From Nematopogon swammerdamellus (lineage: Eukaryota; Arthropoda; Insecta; Lepidoptera; Adelidae): a DNA stretch of 64,000 nt. Both the position numbers and the translations under genes were made by a program. Of this stretch, positions 43,652 through 54,455 are shown piece after piece (position 1 is the stretch's first letter; each line of letters begins with the position of its first letter). The stretch covers positions 3,627,395 through 3,691,394 of the forward strand of contig OX336345.1 in assembly GCA_946902875.1 (NCBI GenBank), in the 5' to 3' direction. The notes under the pieces were generated by a model. The model was not told the DNA's origin. It made no database searches and saw only the letters and a program-made list of their open reading frames with translations.

Positions 43652-44165
43652 TTTAAATTTGAATTTGAATACAACTTACATTCTGCATTGTTATCAGGTT
43701 TTAGTTCCAAGAGTTTAATTATTTTATAATTTTTTTATATGTATTTCGCACAGGGGAACTGTACGAACCGATTATGGCAACACAGAGCTCAGGTTAGCCA
43801 ACTTTATAGCTAGAAGGTAAAATAACTGTGAGCGCTATATCCGCGCGTTGATGTCGGTTCATCGCCAGTGTTGCCCTCTCTCTTGTGAATTGAGTGTTCA
43901 TCGGGAACGATTGTAATCAGAGCCACCGGTGTAGTGTCGCCACCGTCCCGTCGCCTCTTCGTAAACAACGCGCCTGTAGTAACTACGTGTCCAGGGATAT
44001 TTTACGTCTTCATTAACCCTCGCGGGTATGTGTGTGTATTCTTCGTACGTGATTGTGGTTTTAGGGTTCCGTTGGGGTTTGTCCGTCTGTCAACGGATTA
44101 AATAGCCTCCATGGTTCGTTCTCCGGCTTACGTTTTTGCAAACATGTATTTGTTATTTATGTACT
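43652..44165. other. Unassigned DNA with a family G fragment
   Basis: 44058-44107 begins TTTTAGGGTTCCGTTGGGG like the 5' end of family G. Otherwise nothing recognised. Confidence 0.35.
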
Positions 44166-44304
44166 AAGGCCCACTTGCACCAACACGAATTTAACGATAT
44201 AAACCAGTTTAACTCATTAAGCTAGTACCCGTTGACTGTGGGAACCGCGTTTAAATCCATAACTCGCTACTTAACTCTAAATTCGTGTTGGCGCAATTGG
44301 GCCT
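44166..44304. mobile_element. MITE (139 bp) with TA duplication
   Basis: Left AGGCCCACTTGCACCAACAC and right GTGTTGGCGCAATTGGGCCT are inverted copies, extending through GAATTTA. TA flanks both ends (44164-44165 and 44305-44306). Confidence 0.85.
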
Positions 44305-44780
44305 TATTGTTTATAATTTCATCCATAGGTAGGTAACCTTATGCTTGGACATGTCGATACGTTCACCAGTTATAATTCAATGCGAAGAAGAGCTGACAAG
44401 CAAACCCCGCAACACGCAATGTTTTGTTAGTAGGTATATATGTACCTTAAAATTATTATACATAGTTACTTAAAATTATTTTATTAACCCATACTACCGC
44501 TCACAAGAACATTAGTATTTACAGCATAAACGTGAATAGTTAAGAATCTGAACACTCTCCCTATTCACATAACCTACATACTAAATGCAAGATTTATTCC
44601 AATTGCGTGAGTGAGATATTCTCCAATCAGACTTGCTGAGGATGAGGACATATCACGAACAATACGGGAGTAAGTACGTCTATCAGCCTGCATACTACAC
44701 CAAAAACCTTCTCGCATCCACTCTCTTCTGACATGTTCTGTTAACAGTTTTGCATCTGGGAAACCCTCCAATTGTGACAA
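44305..44780. other. Unassigned DNA
   Basis: An 81-codon minus-strand frame (44574-44819) runs into the minisatellite and is probably not real. Confidence 0.25.
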
Positions 44781-45945
44781 GGTTCTAACGAATTGAACGT
44801 GTGACCGTCCGTGCAGCATAGATCTGGAAAATCCTCCAATTAAGCGGCCTCCTTAAGCGGCGGGTGGCCGAGTGGTTTGGGCATCGGCTTCTCATGCGAG
44901 AGGTCCGCGGTTCGAATCCGGTCGGCATGTACCAATGAGTTTTTTGTGACGAAAAATTTACGTGCATACCTACACCTGCTGCTTCACCGTTCGGAACCGG
45001 TGTAAAACTGTAGGTGCCTTCCCTTGCCCCTTACTAGGTGGTAGGTTCAAATTGTAGCCGACTGGGTTGGTACCACCGTACTGGATGTAAGATGGCCGCA
45101 TAGCAGCTTCGGCTGTGTTCTCCTCTAGTCCAGTATAGCCAGCAATCCAAGAGAAGTCTCCGGTATGGCACCTACCTTCTCGCAGGTGATATTGGCTGGT
45201 CGGAGCATGCGCTGTGGCCCCTCCGTTTCAGCTACCCATACCGGAATACATAAAAAAAAAAGTTGTGACAACGTTCTAACGAATTGAACGTGTGACCGTC
45301 AGTGCAGCAGAGATCTGGAAAATCCTTCAATTGGTGCAAGGTTCTAACGAATTGAACGTGTGACCGTCCGTGCAGCAGAGATCTGGAAAATCCTTCAATT
45401 AGTGCAAGCGGTGGGTGCAAGGTTCTAACGAATTGAACGTGTGGCCGTCCGTAGTGTAATAAATAATGCAGCAGAGATCTGGAAAATTCTCCAATTGTGA
45501 CAAGGTTCTAACGAATTGAACGTGTGGCCGTCCGTAGTGTAATAAATAATGCAGCAGAGATCTGGAAAATCCTCCAATTGTGACTAGGTTCTAACGAATT
45601 GAACGTGTGGCCGTCCGTAGTGTAATAAATAATGCAACAGAGATCTGGAAAATCCTCCAATTGTGACAAGGTTCTAACGAATTGAACGTGTGGCCGTCCG
45701 TAGTGTAATAAATAATGCAGCAGAGATCTGGAAAATCCTCCAATTGTGACAAGGTTCTAACGAATTGAACGTGTGGCCGTCCGTAGTGTAATAAATAATG
45801 CAGCAGAGATCTGAAAAATTCTCCAATTGTGACAAGGTTCTAACGAATTGAACGTGTGGCCGTCCGTAGTGTAATAAATAATGCAGCAGAGATCTGGAAA
45901 ATTCTCCAATTGTGACAAGGTTCTAACGAATTGAAGGTGCGACCG
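44781..45945 (+). repeat. 83-bp minisatellite, split by a tRNA-headed SINE
   Basis: The unit contains GGTTCTAACGAATTGAACGT, GTGGCCGTCCGTAGTG, TAATAAATAATGCAGCAGAG and ATCTGGAAAATCCTCCAATT. The repeat starts at 45421, 45504, 45587, 45670, 45753, 45836 and 45919 are exactly 83 bp apart. Units at 44781 and 45272-45420 lack the TAGTGTAATAAATA insert (about 68 bp). Confidence 0.95.
44857..45261 (+). mobile_element. tRNA-headed SINE, full length, inside the minisatellite
   Basis: GCGGCGGGTGGCCGAGTGG, CGCGGTTCGAATCCGGTCGG, then body GTACCACCGTACTGGATG and 3' end ACCGGAATACATAAAAAAAA. Confidence 0.9.
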
Positions 45946-46981
45946 TCTCGTCCGTAGATGCAGCGGAGATGTGGACTCGCCAGTGTCATTACTTCTGATT
46001 GGATGTCCGCTGCGACACGTCTGTTTGAGTTGGCTTGTCACATGCTGTTTGATGGTTACGCGAACCGAGTGGTGCTGGGGGTACAGTGAAATGCAAGAGT
46101 ATATTATTTTCGGTTTTCAAGTAATTTCGAGGTTGACTTTGTTAGAAGAAAAATATTACAGATATCCGACTAAATGAAAAATCTGCTAATTCGGTTCGCT
46201 TTAATTTGATTTACTCGAAAACTACTCAACCGATTTACATAGAATCTTCACCGACTTTACCGCGAGCGGAACCGCGGGCACAACCTTCTAAGCTAAGATA
46301 TACAGGGTGTCCCAGAAACCGACGATAATCCTTTAACAGGAGATAGGGCTGCTAATTACCTCTCAGAATATCTAATTTTAGGTTTAGTAAAAATGGCTTA
46401 GTTTTTGAGATATTGTCATTTTTGTAAAAATCCAAAATTTTCTTCCTCAGCTAATTTTTTTTAATGCCACAAGTACAAAATGTAAGATTTTCTTAAATCT
46501 AGTTTTTGTCAAATATTCCTGAAAAGTAAGGCTTTCACACGGTATAATTTATTTTTTCATGTTTAATCCTGTTTAGCTGAAAAACGACTTAAGAGCCACA
46601 TGTTAAAAATTTTTCAGTCTCATCCATTGAGTTTGGCCCTTGGCGGTGAAAAAAAAAATTACTACACTAAAGTGGCATTATGCAACAAAAATACGCCCAT
46701 CTAACGTAGTTTTTAAAATGGTACATCACTTACCAATTTGCCCAATAATTTATGAGATATTGTTATTTAACTGCAAAAGGACCTCGGAATTTGATAACTG
46801 TTCTACCAAGTACGAATTGGAATAAAATAAACACTTGAAGTAAATTGGTCTTTATTAACCTGTTAAAGTAGATGTCCAAATTGTTTACCACCTGCACAAA
46901 TGCTAGCTCGACATCTTCCCACAAATACCCGGTTGATGCGTCGAGCAAGTACTCGATGCAAGTGCAGATACGTCCACCTAT

Positions 46982-47137
46982 GCTATGTAAATAGTTTGTG
47001 TTTTCCGTCCAGTTGACTATAGTCGGCACGACCGAAGGGAAGCACTGACGTGGCACTAAGTTAACCCGGTGTTATGGGCTGACATCACGGATGTTGTAGG
47101 TGATGTAGCCAACCATGTCAGTTTACATAAAAAAAAA
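46982..47137 (+). mobile_element. X-type SINE fragment in the left arm
   Basis: GCTATGTAAATAGTTTGTG through GTCAGTTTACATAAAAAAAA. It is duplicated as the 47623-47778 copy. Confidence 0.85.
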
Positions 47138-47149
47138 CCTGAGCTACTG

Positions 47150-47440
47150 CCGTAATTCTTTCTTTGAGCTCTATCAAGTTTTCCACCGGTTTCCCGTAAA
47201 CTTTTTCTTTTAAATAGCCCCAATAATAAAAATCTAACGGATTTAAATCCGGTGACCTAGACGTCCGATCCATCTGTGGGGATATGCTTGGTCTAAAAAA
47301 TTACGCACTTCTCTAGCGTAATGGGCTGGGCAGCCATCATTTTGCAACCACCTCCGTATGGCCAATGGTACATCTTCTAAAATGCTCTGAAGCTCCTGTT
47401 GCAGAAACTCAAGATAATTCGCCCGTTTAAAGTCTCTACA
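47150..47440 (-). pseudogene. Mariner-like transposase, DDE C-terminal half
   Basis: The minus strand reads RANYLEFLQQELQSILEDVP, then QNDGCPAHYAREVRNFLDQA with the second catalytic Asp, then PHRWIG. After a frameshift come TSRSPDLNPLDFYYWGYLKE, with the third acidic residue, and KVYGKPVENLIELKERI. These are hallmark blocks of Tc1/mariner-superfamily transposases. The N-terminal DNA-binding region and first Asp are lost. The SPDLNPLDF part is present again, inverted, at about 47510-47620. Confidence 0.85.
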
Positions 47441-47622
47441 ATTCCACGGACGTCTTGTGGCCTCTTAACCACTTGCATCCCCACAGATTGACCGGACGTC
47501 TAGATCACCGGATTTAAATCCGTTAGATTTTTATTATTGGGGTTATTTAAAAGAAAAAGTTTACGGGAAACCGGTGGAAAACTTGATAGAGCTCAAAGAA
47601 AGAATTACGGCAGTAGCTCAGG

Positions 47623-47778
47623 TTTTTTTTATGTAAACAGACAAGGTTGGCTACATTACCTACAACATCCGTGATGTCAGCCCATAACACCGGGTGAACT
47701 TGGTGTCACGTCAGTGCTTCCCTTCGGTCGTGCCGACTATAGTCAACTGGACGGAAAACACAAACTATTTACATAGCA
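47623..47778 (-). mobile_element. X-type SINE fragment in the right arm
   Basis: Mirror image of 46982-47137, with the same truncation point and the same host flank (GCTCAGG and CATAGGTGGACG), so it arose by duplication, not by a second insertion. Confidence 0.85.
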
Positions 47779-48489
47779 TAGGTGGACGTATCTGCACTTG
47801 CATCGAGTACTTGCTCGACGCATCAACCGGGCATTTGTGAGAAGATGTCGAGCTAGCATTTGTGCAGGTGGTAAACAATTTGAACATCTACTTTAACAGG
47901 TTAATAAAGACCAATTTACTTCAAGTGTTTATTTTATTCCAATTCGTACTTGGTAGAACAGTTATCAAATTCCGAGGTCATTTTGCAGTTAAATAACAAT
48001 ATCTCATAAATTATTGGGCAAATCGGTAAGTGATGTAGCATTTTAAAAACTACATTAGATGGGCGTATTTTTGTTGCATAATGCCACTTTAGTGTAGTCA
48101 TTTTTTTTTTCACCGCGAAGGGCCAAACTCAAGGGATGAGGCTGAAATTTTTTTAACATGTGGCTCTTAAGTCATTTTTCAGCTAAACAGGATTAAACAT
48201 GAAAAAATAAATTATACCGTGTGAAAGCCTTACTTTTCAGAAATATTTGACAAAAACTAGATTTAAGAAAATCTCACATTTGTACTTGTGGCATTTAAAA
48301 AAATGAGCTGAGGGAGAAAATTTTGGATTTTTACAAAAATGACAATATCTCAAAAACTAAGCAATTTTTACTAAACCTAAAATTAGATATTCTGAGAGGT
48401 AATTAGCAGCCCTATCTTCTGTCAAAGGATTATCGTCGGTTTCTGGGACACCCTGTATATGTACGTACGACAGAGCGATACAGCTGAAT

Positions 48490-48905
48490 GAAGATTTTTT
48501 TTTATGGAACCTGGCGTTTCATTCAGTGCGGTGGTACCACCCGGGCGGGATAAACCCTACCACCTAGTAAGGTAAGAGAAGGGAAGGGACCTACAGTTTT
48601 ACGTGGAATCCGAACCACGGTCAGCCTCCAACGGTAGAGCGGTCGGTCACCCATCCAAGTACTGAACCCTTATCACCTACACCGCGTACTACGCTACGCC
48701 GTGTTCTCCGCATCATTTTATATGGAGAAACGAAGTTCGCAAATCTAACAGTAGAGGCGCTGCTCCGTTTCTCCATACACAATGATGCGGAGAACACGGC
48801 GGCGGCGTAGCGTAGTACGCGGTGTAGGTTAAATCTCGTGATAAGGGGACTGACCGCGCTCAGGGTTGCTTAACAACAGTCGACAGACCGCCGGCACTAC
48901 TGAGC
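48490..48905 (-). mobile_element. 5S rRNA-headed SINE with X-type tail, split by a MITE
   Basis: On the + strand the poly-T tail and GGTGGTACCACC / CTACCACCTAGTAAGG body come first. Then come GGTCGGTCACCCATCCAAGT and ACTGA, and, after the MITE, CCGCGCTCAGGGTTGCTTAA. Rejoined, this is close to the reverse complement of the 3' half of insect 5S rRNA, including the internal control region. 5S-headed SINEs (SINE3 type) are known elsewhere. The assignment rests on memory of the 5S sequence. Confidence 0.55.
48666..48848. mobile_element. Foldback MITE (second copy of hairpin B) with 5-bp duplication
   Basis: Flanked by ACTGA at 48661-48665 and 48849-48853. The arms contain TACTACGCTACGCCGTGTTC and CTCCGCATCATTTTATATGG with complements. 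Compare about 2249-2420. Confidence 0.85.
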
Positions 48906-49282
48906 TACCGAGACTGACAAAATGCTAATGTTGATATATTATGTATGATCTATATGACCATGCTGATGTTTCGTCATGGCAAAGACGGAAGCATCTGTTT
49001 GGCACTATTTACAGTTTTGAGATAAAATGTCGTTCAACGTTGGAAAATCTCAGGCTTGCGTCGTAACATTTCCTGCATCTTGCTCGGATGCAGTTTCCTT
49101 GCTCTACTCGCCCGCGAGTCGCATCATGCAGGCGGTTGTCTCTCGTATCGCATCCGCTGACGAGCGCAGTCTCTCGCTACTGTGCCCCACCCCGCCCCGC
49201 CGCGCCGCGCCGTTTTGCCATATCTCACGTGACGTGTCGACTGCCATCTTATATCTTTCCTCCTCCGCCTCCAACTTGATTT
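48906..49282. other. Unassigned DNA
   Basis: Overlapping short frames across a C-rich tract at 49180-49215, with no domain. Confidence 0.25.
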
Positions 49283-49500
49283 TTAGGGTTCCGTAGCTCA
49301 AAAGAAGGAATAACTGAACACATGTAGGATTACTCTTGTGTCTGTATGTCTGTCCGTCCGTCGGTCACAGCTTATTATTTTCTTTGAATCTACTGGACAG
49401 AAACGGTTGGAATTTTGTGCATAATATGGAGAGTTTAGAGAGCCGTAAATGAACGCATTTCGATTATGCGGGTCAATTTTGGGGGACAAATTAGAAAGTT
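49283..49500 (+). mobile_element. Family G repeat, diverged 5' part
   Basis: TTTTAGGGTTCCGTAGCTC, a GTCTGTATGTCTGTCCGTCC run, then diverged sequence. The GACTCGCACTTGG end is missing. Confidence 0.5.
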
Positions 49501-50284
49501 TAAAAAAAAAAAAAATTCAAGTGCGTGCGTGTGACATAATTATCAATGAAAAGGGCTCGTTATGAGGAATACAAATATACATGTTACAAAAATCATCCAG
49601 GCCCTCCCAATGTATGACAAATACAATAGTTCTTTTTCTTGTGTGTTTCAATTCATCAACAACAATGTGTAACAATTCTTTCTCTCTCTCTCTTTCGTCG
49701 TTTCGTCTCTCTCACTCGTGCGCCCTTTCGATGTCTAGGTTTCACTAGCATTCGGAGCAAGAGAATATAAAAAAAGTTTGTCTAGATGTGTTTTCATTGC
49801 TAGAACGAATATTACGTGAGTGCATAATATAGCTCCCCAGCCGTCGGCGACTGACAGCCGTGTGTCCCGCCCGCCGCGCAAGCGCGCGACACTTTTTCTC
49901 CCGCCCCGACGATTTTCCAACCAATTTGCTCCGGGACACCTGCAGTTTTTTTTTTAGCGAAATCTGTTTTGGTAGCACGCCTAACTCGACTCGCATGCCG
50001 GCGTTTTTTCAACCGACTTCTAAAAAAGCAGGAGGTTCACAATTCGTCTGTATTTTTTTTTTGTGTGTACGTTAAGCGAGTTCTCCGCCAATTCTCAGCT
50101 GATTTTAATGTTTTTTTTTTCATGAGTAGGGTATATCTCAGGGGTGCTCCGTTCATAAATTTTATGAAAGAATACCACCCCTAAGGCTGGGAAATTAAGG
50201 GATGAACACTTTCACACTAAGGATTTTTTCAATCACCCACTTCCCGTCATCCGATTTTAATATTATGTCATATTCCTAAAAACA
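49501..50284. other. Unassigned DNA with a common lepidopteran repeat fragment
   Basis: TTTTTTCAACCGACTTCTAA and GCAGGAGGTTCACAATTCG at 50004-50060 resemble a widespread lepidopteran repeat. CT-rich at 49679-49720. No gene. Confidence 0.4.
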
Positions 50285-50461
50285 CATTGAACCGACTTCA
50301 AACCCTAAAAAGTATTAAATAATATTTTGATCTTGAGTAGAAGGCGGTACAAAAGCACACCTGAAAATTTATAGATGGACCATTTTGTGCTTTTGTACCG
50401 CCTTCTACTCAAGATCAAAATATTATTTAATAATTTTTAGGGTTTGAAGTCGGTTCAATGT
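50285..50461. mobile_element. Foldback MITE with ~76-bp arms
   Basis: Left ACATTGAACCGACTTCAAAC and right GTTTGAAGTCGGTTCAATGT. The arms continue through ATATTTTGATCTTGAGTAGA to GGTACAAAAGCAC and enclose a ~24-bp loop. Confidence 0.9.
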
Positions 50462-51192
50462 TTTTTTTAAACATTTTTTTTTTATTCTCCCCGATAACAT
50501 ATGACGGCCGATTGCGAATTCGATTATGCGCCGAGTTTTGACCGCGATAAAAACTGGTGCAGCTAGGTATAAAATTGATAAGTTATGGGCCGTTGTTCGG
50601 CGCGGTCGCCGTTGAACGGCGAAAATCGAAATTGGCGGTTGAAATTGCGTTTGTGTTTATTTGGTTTCGGTATATTGACGTGCACTTGTGTTCTGCAATT
50701 TATGCTCTCTAGTATTTATTGTTCAGTAGCAGAATCACGCACGATACAGACTCTATCTAAATGGAATTTATTTAAACTTTGTGCTAAGTAAACTGCACAG
50801 TTTAACCTCCGTAATATTTATGTATTAATTTTTTGTTTATGCAATATGATTATGGTAGTTATATGGCGATGGTGGTATTCCAGTTCCATTGGCGGAGGCA
50901 TAAAAGAAATAAGGTTCTTATTTTTTGTTCTTTTTTTTTTATTCAGATAATCAACAGCCTATGAATTGAATATAACATAATTTACCAAAACATAATTTAA
51001 GAATGCAGGCCAATTACTGCCTGCAGACTACCCTTAACTAAGATAACATTTTTTTATTATTTATTTTTTTCATGGTATAGGCACATGCCCATAATTAATT
51101 TGCAACATTAAAAATAAAAATAAAATAGTTTTTAAATACACGTCAAGTAATAAAATCGAACCTAAAATAAATCAAAATAACATTACAAATAT
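50462..51192. other. Unassigned AT-rich DNA
   Basis: A 68-codon frame at 50585-50791 with a hydrophobic stretch is not supported by anything else. No repeats recognised. Confidence 0.25.
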
Positions 51193-52539
51193 TAAAGCCT
51201 ACCAGGAATATATGAGGGGCCGCCATATTGCGGAATTTCGTTGGAACTAATTTCTTACACTGGCCATAATGATGTTTGATGCTTGATAATCTGTTGTCAA
51301 TGTCAAAATTTCATAATCTCTTGATATTATGTTTTTGCGTTAATGTTTTTGCGTTAAACTATAAAATAACACTATAAAATGCCAACAACTGGTCATATTA
51401 TGGAATACTGTGTACAATGTTTTCAAGTGTTTGCAAGACAAAAAACGTGCAGGATGTGAAAGCATTCCTCTAAATTATGTAGTAAAGTTGGCTTCTGAAC
51501 TGACATTCAGGTAAAACGTTATGTCATTGTAGTGAGATTGTCATGAATTGGCCGCCGTAATGTACAATTAGGTAATTATTTTTTGGTCTATCAAGGTGTA
51601 TCTCAAGCATCTATTTACCCAATAGCAAACAAAAGAGGGACGTAAATATTATTCGTTCTGAACAAAAAACACTTTTTTACTTTACAGAAATACGAAACGT
51701 CCGAACAAAAATAGCTTAGGTTAAGTTTTTCTGAACTAGAATTTTTATTTAGAAGTTTAGTGTTTCAGCAAGGTCAATTTATTATTTTTCTAATAATTTG
51801 TACACTTTGCTTCAGGACATATCTGCAGATACATGGAAAAAATGTTGTGAACATGTAAATGTTAAGGCTAGTTCTTTTTCTTTTTACATTGACATCAAAA
51901 TATACAGGGTGTTGTAACGGCCAGTACATTAATTTCGCCAGCGCAATCCTCATGTTTTTCCAAGACAAAAAAGAAAATAAAGTTTTTCCCTAAAGTGTCT
52001 AGTTTTGGAGATATTAATTTTTGAAATTTATGTTTTCGTCTAGTGTAATTTGACGCGTGAGGGGGGAAGGTGCTGGCGCGGGAACGGTTAAGGACGAAAA
52101 ACTCACACTGCACCGCCTCCGCACATCTCCTCTCTCCGCGCACTCGTCCCTCTTCGCTCACTCACCGCGCGCCTTTCATTCCCACGTTCGTGCGGAACAT
52201 TAGATCCTTTTACACTAAATAAATCAATTAGTTTGTATGAAAACTGTAACTTTTTATTTAAAGGGAATTCAGAAAAAAGTTATTTGACTTTTTTGTTACT
52301 CTTGATCCCAATAATCATTTCCTAAATTTAATGTACTCGCCGTTTTTACACCCTGTATATAAAAGATGCATTATATTAAAATACATATTGTATATTTTAT
52401 TCTGTATTTCAGTGCAAAAGTAGATTTTGAATAAAAACATCGGCCAATTCAATATGTGCGTACTATACTGAATGTTGCTATATAAATCTAAAAAGTGGCT
52501 CCATCTTGACAGTTCTCATATATTCCTGGTCAGGCTTTA
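51193..52539. mobile_element. TIR element (~1.35 kb) containing a nested MITE
   Basis: Left TAAAGCCTACCAGGAATATA and right TATATTCCTGGTCAGGCTTTA are inverted copies of about 24 bp. A 42-codon piece near 51379-51510 (LNYVVKLASELTFR) might be a transposase relic, but this is weak. The superfamily is unknown. Confidence 0.65.
51903..52357. mobile_element. Nested mariner-type MITE (455 bp) with TA duplication
   Basis: Left TACAGGGTGTTGTAACGGCC and right GGCG-type GTTTTTACACCCTGTA are inverted, extending through AGTACATTAA. TA at 51901-51902 and 52358-52359. Shares TACAGGGTGT with the palindromic element at 46301-48457. Confidence 0.85.
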
Positions 52540-52991
52540 CATATTCAGTGTGAGATAGAGAAAGTGTGTGTGTCGTGCGTTGCTCCAATGGCAACCTCAC
52601 GAAGTCAACAAGAGCGACTATCTTAATTGACTGATGTTTTTTGTAATATATTTCCATACATTTCTTTTGGTACTTACGATCCTTTTGATTTCCAACCCTT
52701 CAGCGTTATTCTAAATTCCGCACACGCTTTGCAAGAAACTTCCAGTTGAGTTTCGCCGGGTCACCCCTAGGAGCTTATAAAACGTAACGCGAGACGTCTA
52801 CTAAAAGTAAGTTCGCCGTTATCGCCCTGGCGAGACGGGGGCGGAGCACCTTATCTCTCTCTCTGAAATTCTGAAATTTCACGCATGCATATGCAAATGT
52901 AAGCACTCGACACTGATTGTACGAGTGGCTCGGGGAAAATTCATGCATTTACATTAAATTCGGCTGAAATTGGATCCCCTATGTTCTCCCC
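52540..52991. other. Unassigned DNA
   Basis: Nothing recognised beyond a CT run at 52850-52865. Confidence 0.25.
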
Positions 52992-52999
52992 CTCCCGGG

Positions 53000-53697
53000 T
53001 AGGGTTACCATTTCGAAATTTGAAACGTCCTGACAAACAGCCGGACTTTTAAAAAAAGTCCTTAAATTTTACTCACAAAATTTAAAAATAAATACGACGA
53101 AGTTGATTAAAAAATTTAAGTTGAGATGAGACTAACTAGTTGAAAGAAAGAAAGAAAGATTTTTATGAAGAAAGAAAGAAAAAATGTCCATGGGCGTCGT
53201 TAGACACCTTATGGGTGGCTCGGCGCCAAATGTCGCGCTTTCAATAAAAAAAAAAATTCAGTTAACACATTTGCTTAGCCTAAATTACATTATTATAAAC
53301 TATACCAGTAAGAAAATTATAGACTAACACTCGTTAATTTATAGTCCTGCCTCACACGCTAGGATACCCTGTGTTGTGGGAGCCTCCTCTAAACCTCGTT
53401 TAAGTTTAATATATATAAAAGTATTTGTGTTTGTATATATGTATTTGTTTGTGTATGAGTATGTTTTTATCACTGTGTACATGATTGTGTGTGTAGTTGA
53501 ATTACTTGTATGTAGTTTAATAAAGATTGAAGAAGGATTTCATACTTATGTTTTATTTTTATGTTATTTAATGCTAACATTAAACATTCATTCAAAATTA
53601 TTCCATGTAAAGCAAAAATCCGGACAAATTTCAAATCCGGACAATGTCCGGATTGAAGGCTGAAAGTCCGGACAAATCCGGACAGATGGTAACCCTG
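53000..53697. mobile_element. hAT-like element with 8-bp duplication, containing a LINE end
   Basis: CTCCCGGG flanks both sides (52992-52999 and 53698-53705). Ends TAGGGTTACCAT and ATGGTAACCCTG. The right side has repeated TCCGGACA motifs (for example AATCCGGACAAATTTC, GTCCGGACAAATCCGG). No transposase remains, so it is a non-autonomous copy. Confidence 0.85.
53183..53256 (+). mobile_element. LINE family A 3' end inside the hAT-like element
   Basis: AATGTCCATGGGCGTCGTTA through GTCGCGCTTTCAATAAAAAA, preceded by a GAAA microsatellite at 53140-53181. Only the last ~70 bp. Confidence 0.85.
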
Positions 53698-53889
53698 CTC
53701 CCGGGTCACCCCGCCGCCACGGCCGCCCCGCGCTGCTCCCGACCTCGCATTCGATCCTGTGTATTTATTCGCTGAAAGTGGGGTGACCTACGATAGATTA
53801 ACAATATCACAATCGATCCGCTTGCACTGTCTGCTTGTGTGTCGCCGTGTTTGTTGGAACATAACTCTGTCAACATGTTCGCTGGAACA

Positions 53890-54248
53890 CATATACATAC
53901 ATACATGCATACATACCATACGCTGGATCCCGACAATCGGGGTGAACAGATTAATCGGTGTTGTGCTGCAAGAACTCTTCGTAAATTACCGGACAACACC
54001 GACCACCATGTTTAACAAAGTATTAGGACAAGATAATTCTCAAGCAGCAAGTAAGTCACGAAGACCTAACTACTGCCTGATTCGGTGGAAAGAACGTATC
54101 AAGGTGAGAGGTGGCTAGCCTGCCGCCCTTTAGCACGGCATCTTGTCCTTGTTCCTTAGTAGCCTTTCACGACATTCACGGGGAGAGATACAGTTGGGCT
54201 ATTATTTTTAAGTACCGGCCCCACACGGTACACGAATCCTGTAAATAC
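53890..54248 (-). mobile_element. SINE family Y, full length
   Basis: ATACATACATACATGCATAC tail to CCGGCCCCACACGGTACACG. GTTCGCTGGAACAC (53877-53890) and GTTCGCTGAAACAC (54249-54262) flank it and may be a 14-bp target duplication. Confidence 0.85.
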
Positions 54249-54455
54249 GTTCGCTGAAACACGGAATCATGAAAATAAAAAAATTCACAGGATAAAGTGT
54301 GTGGATACTGGATACTGCCTCTTACCAGGTGGAACAGAGCCATTGTCGTTGTGATTGTTGAAACACTGTCGCGGTACCTGGAGCGCACCCTTCAAACGAA
54401 CGTAAATGTTTGACCGTAGGTACGTCGTACAATGTTCACTCCATAAGCTTTTCGC
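54249..54455. repeat. Duplicated flank, copy 1
   Basis: ACAGGATAAAGTGTGTGGAT, GGAACAGAGCCA, TGGAGCGCACCCTTC and TACGTCGTAC occur in the same order at 58743-58965, also directly beside the H head of a Y SINE. Confidence 0.85.

Larger units (their letters stand above)
46301..48457. mobile_element. Palindromic mariner-like element (2.16 kb)
   Basis: Starts TACAGGGTGTCCCAGAAACC and ends with its complement, flanked by TA (46299-46300 and 48458-48459). The left arm (46301 to about 47291) and right arm (about 47469 to 48457) are inverted copies around a ~177-bp spacer. Each arm carries the same SINE fragment at the mirror position. On the minus strand, spacer plus left arm read as one continuous transposase end. 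The element is therefore two copies of one 3' end, head to head, formed after the SINE landed. Confidence 0.9.

Noticed and set aside
44857..44935. tRNA gene
   Set aside because: A and B boxes are present, but the arms do not close into a proper cloverleaf and the same sequence heads several dispersed SINEs with A-rich ends, so it is a SINE promoter.
37915..46000. CRISPR array
   Set aside because: The regular repeats here are contiguous tandem units without unique spacers, and the DNA is clearly eukaryotic.
53877..54262. Near-identical 14-mers as certain proof of the Y SINE target duplication
   Set aside because: They differ at one base, and part of the right flank is shared with the 58.7-kb copy, so the true SINE border is ambiguous. 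Kept only as a possibility.
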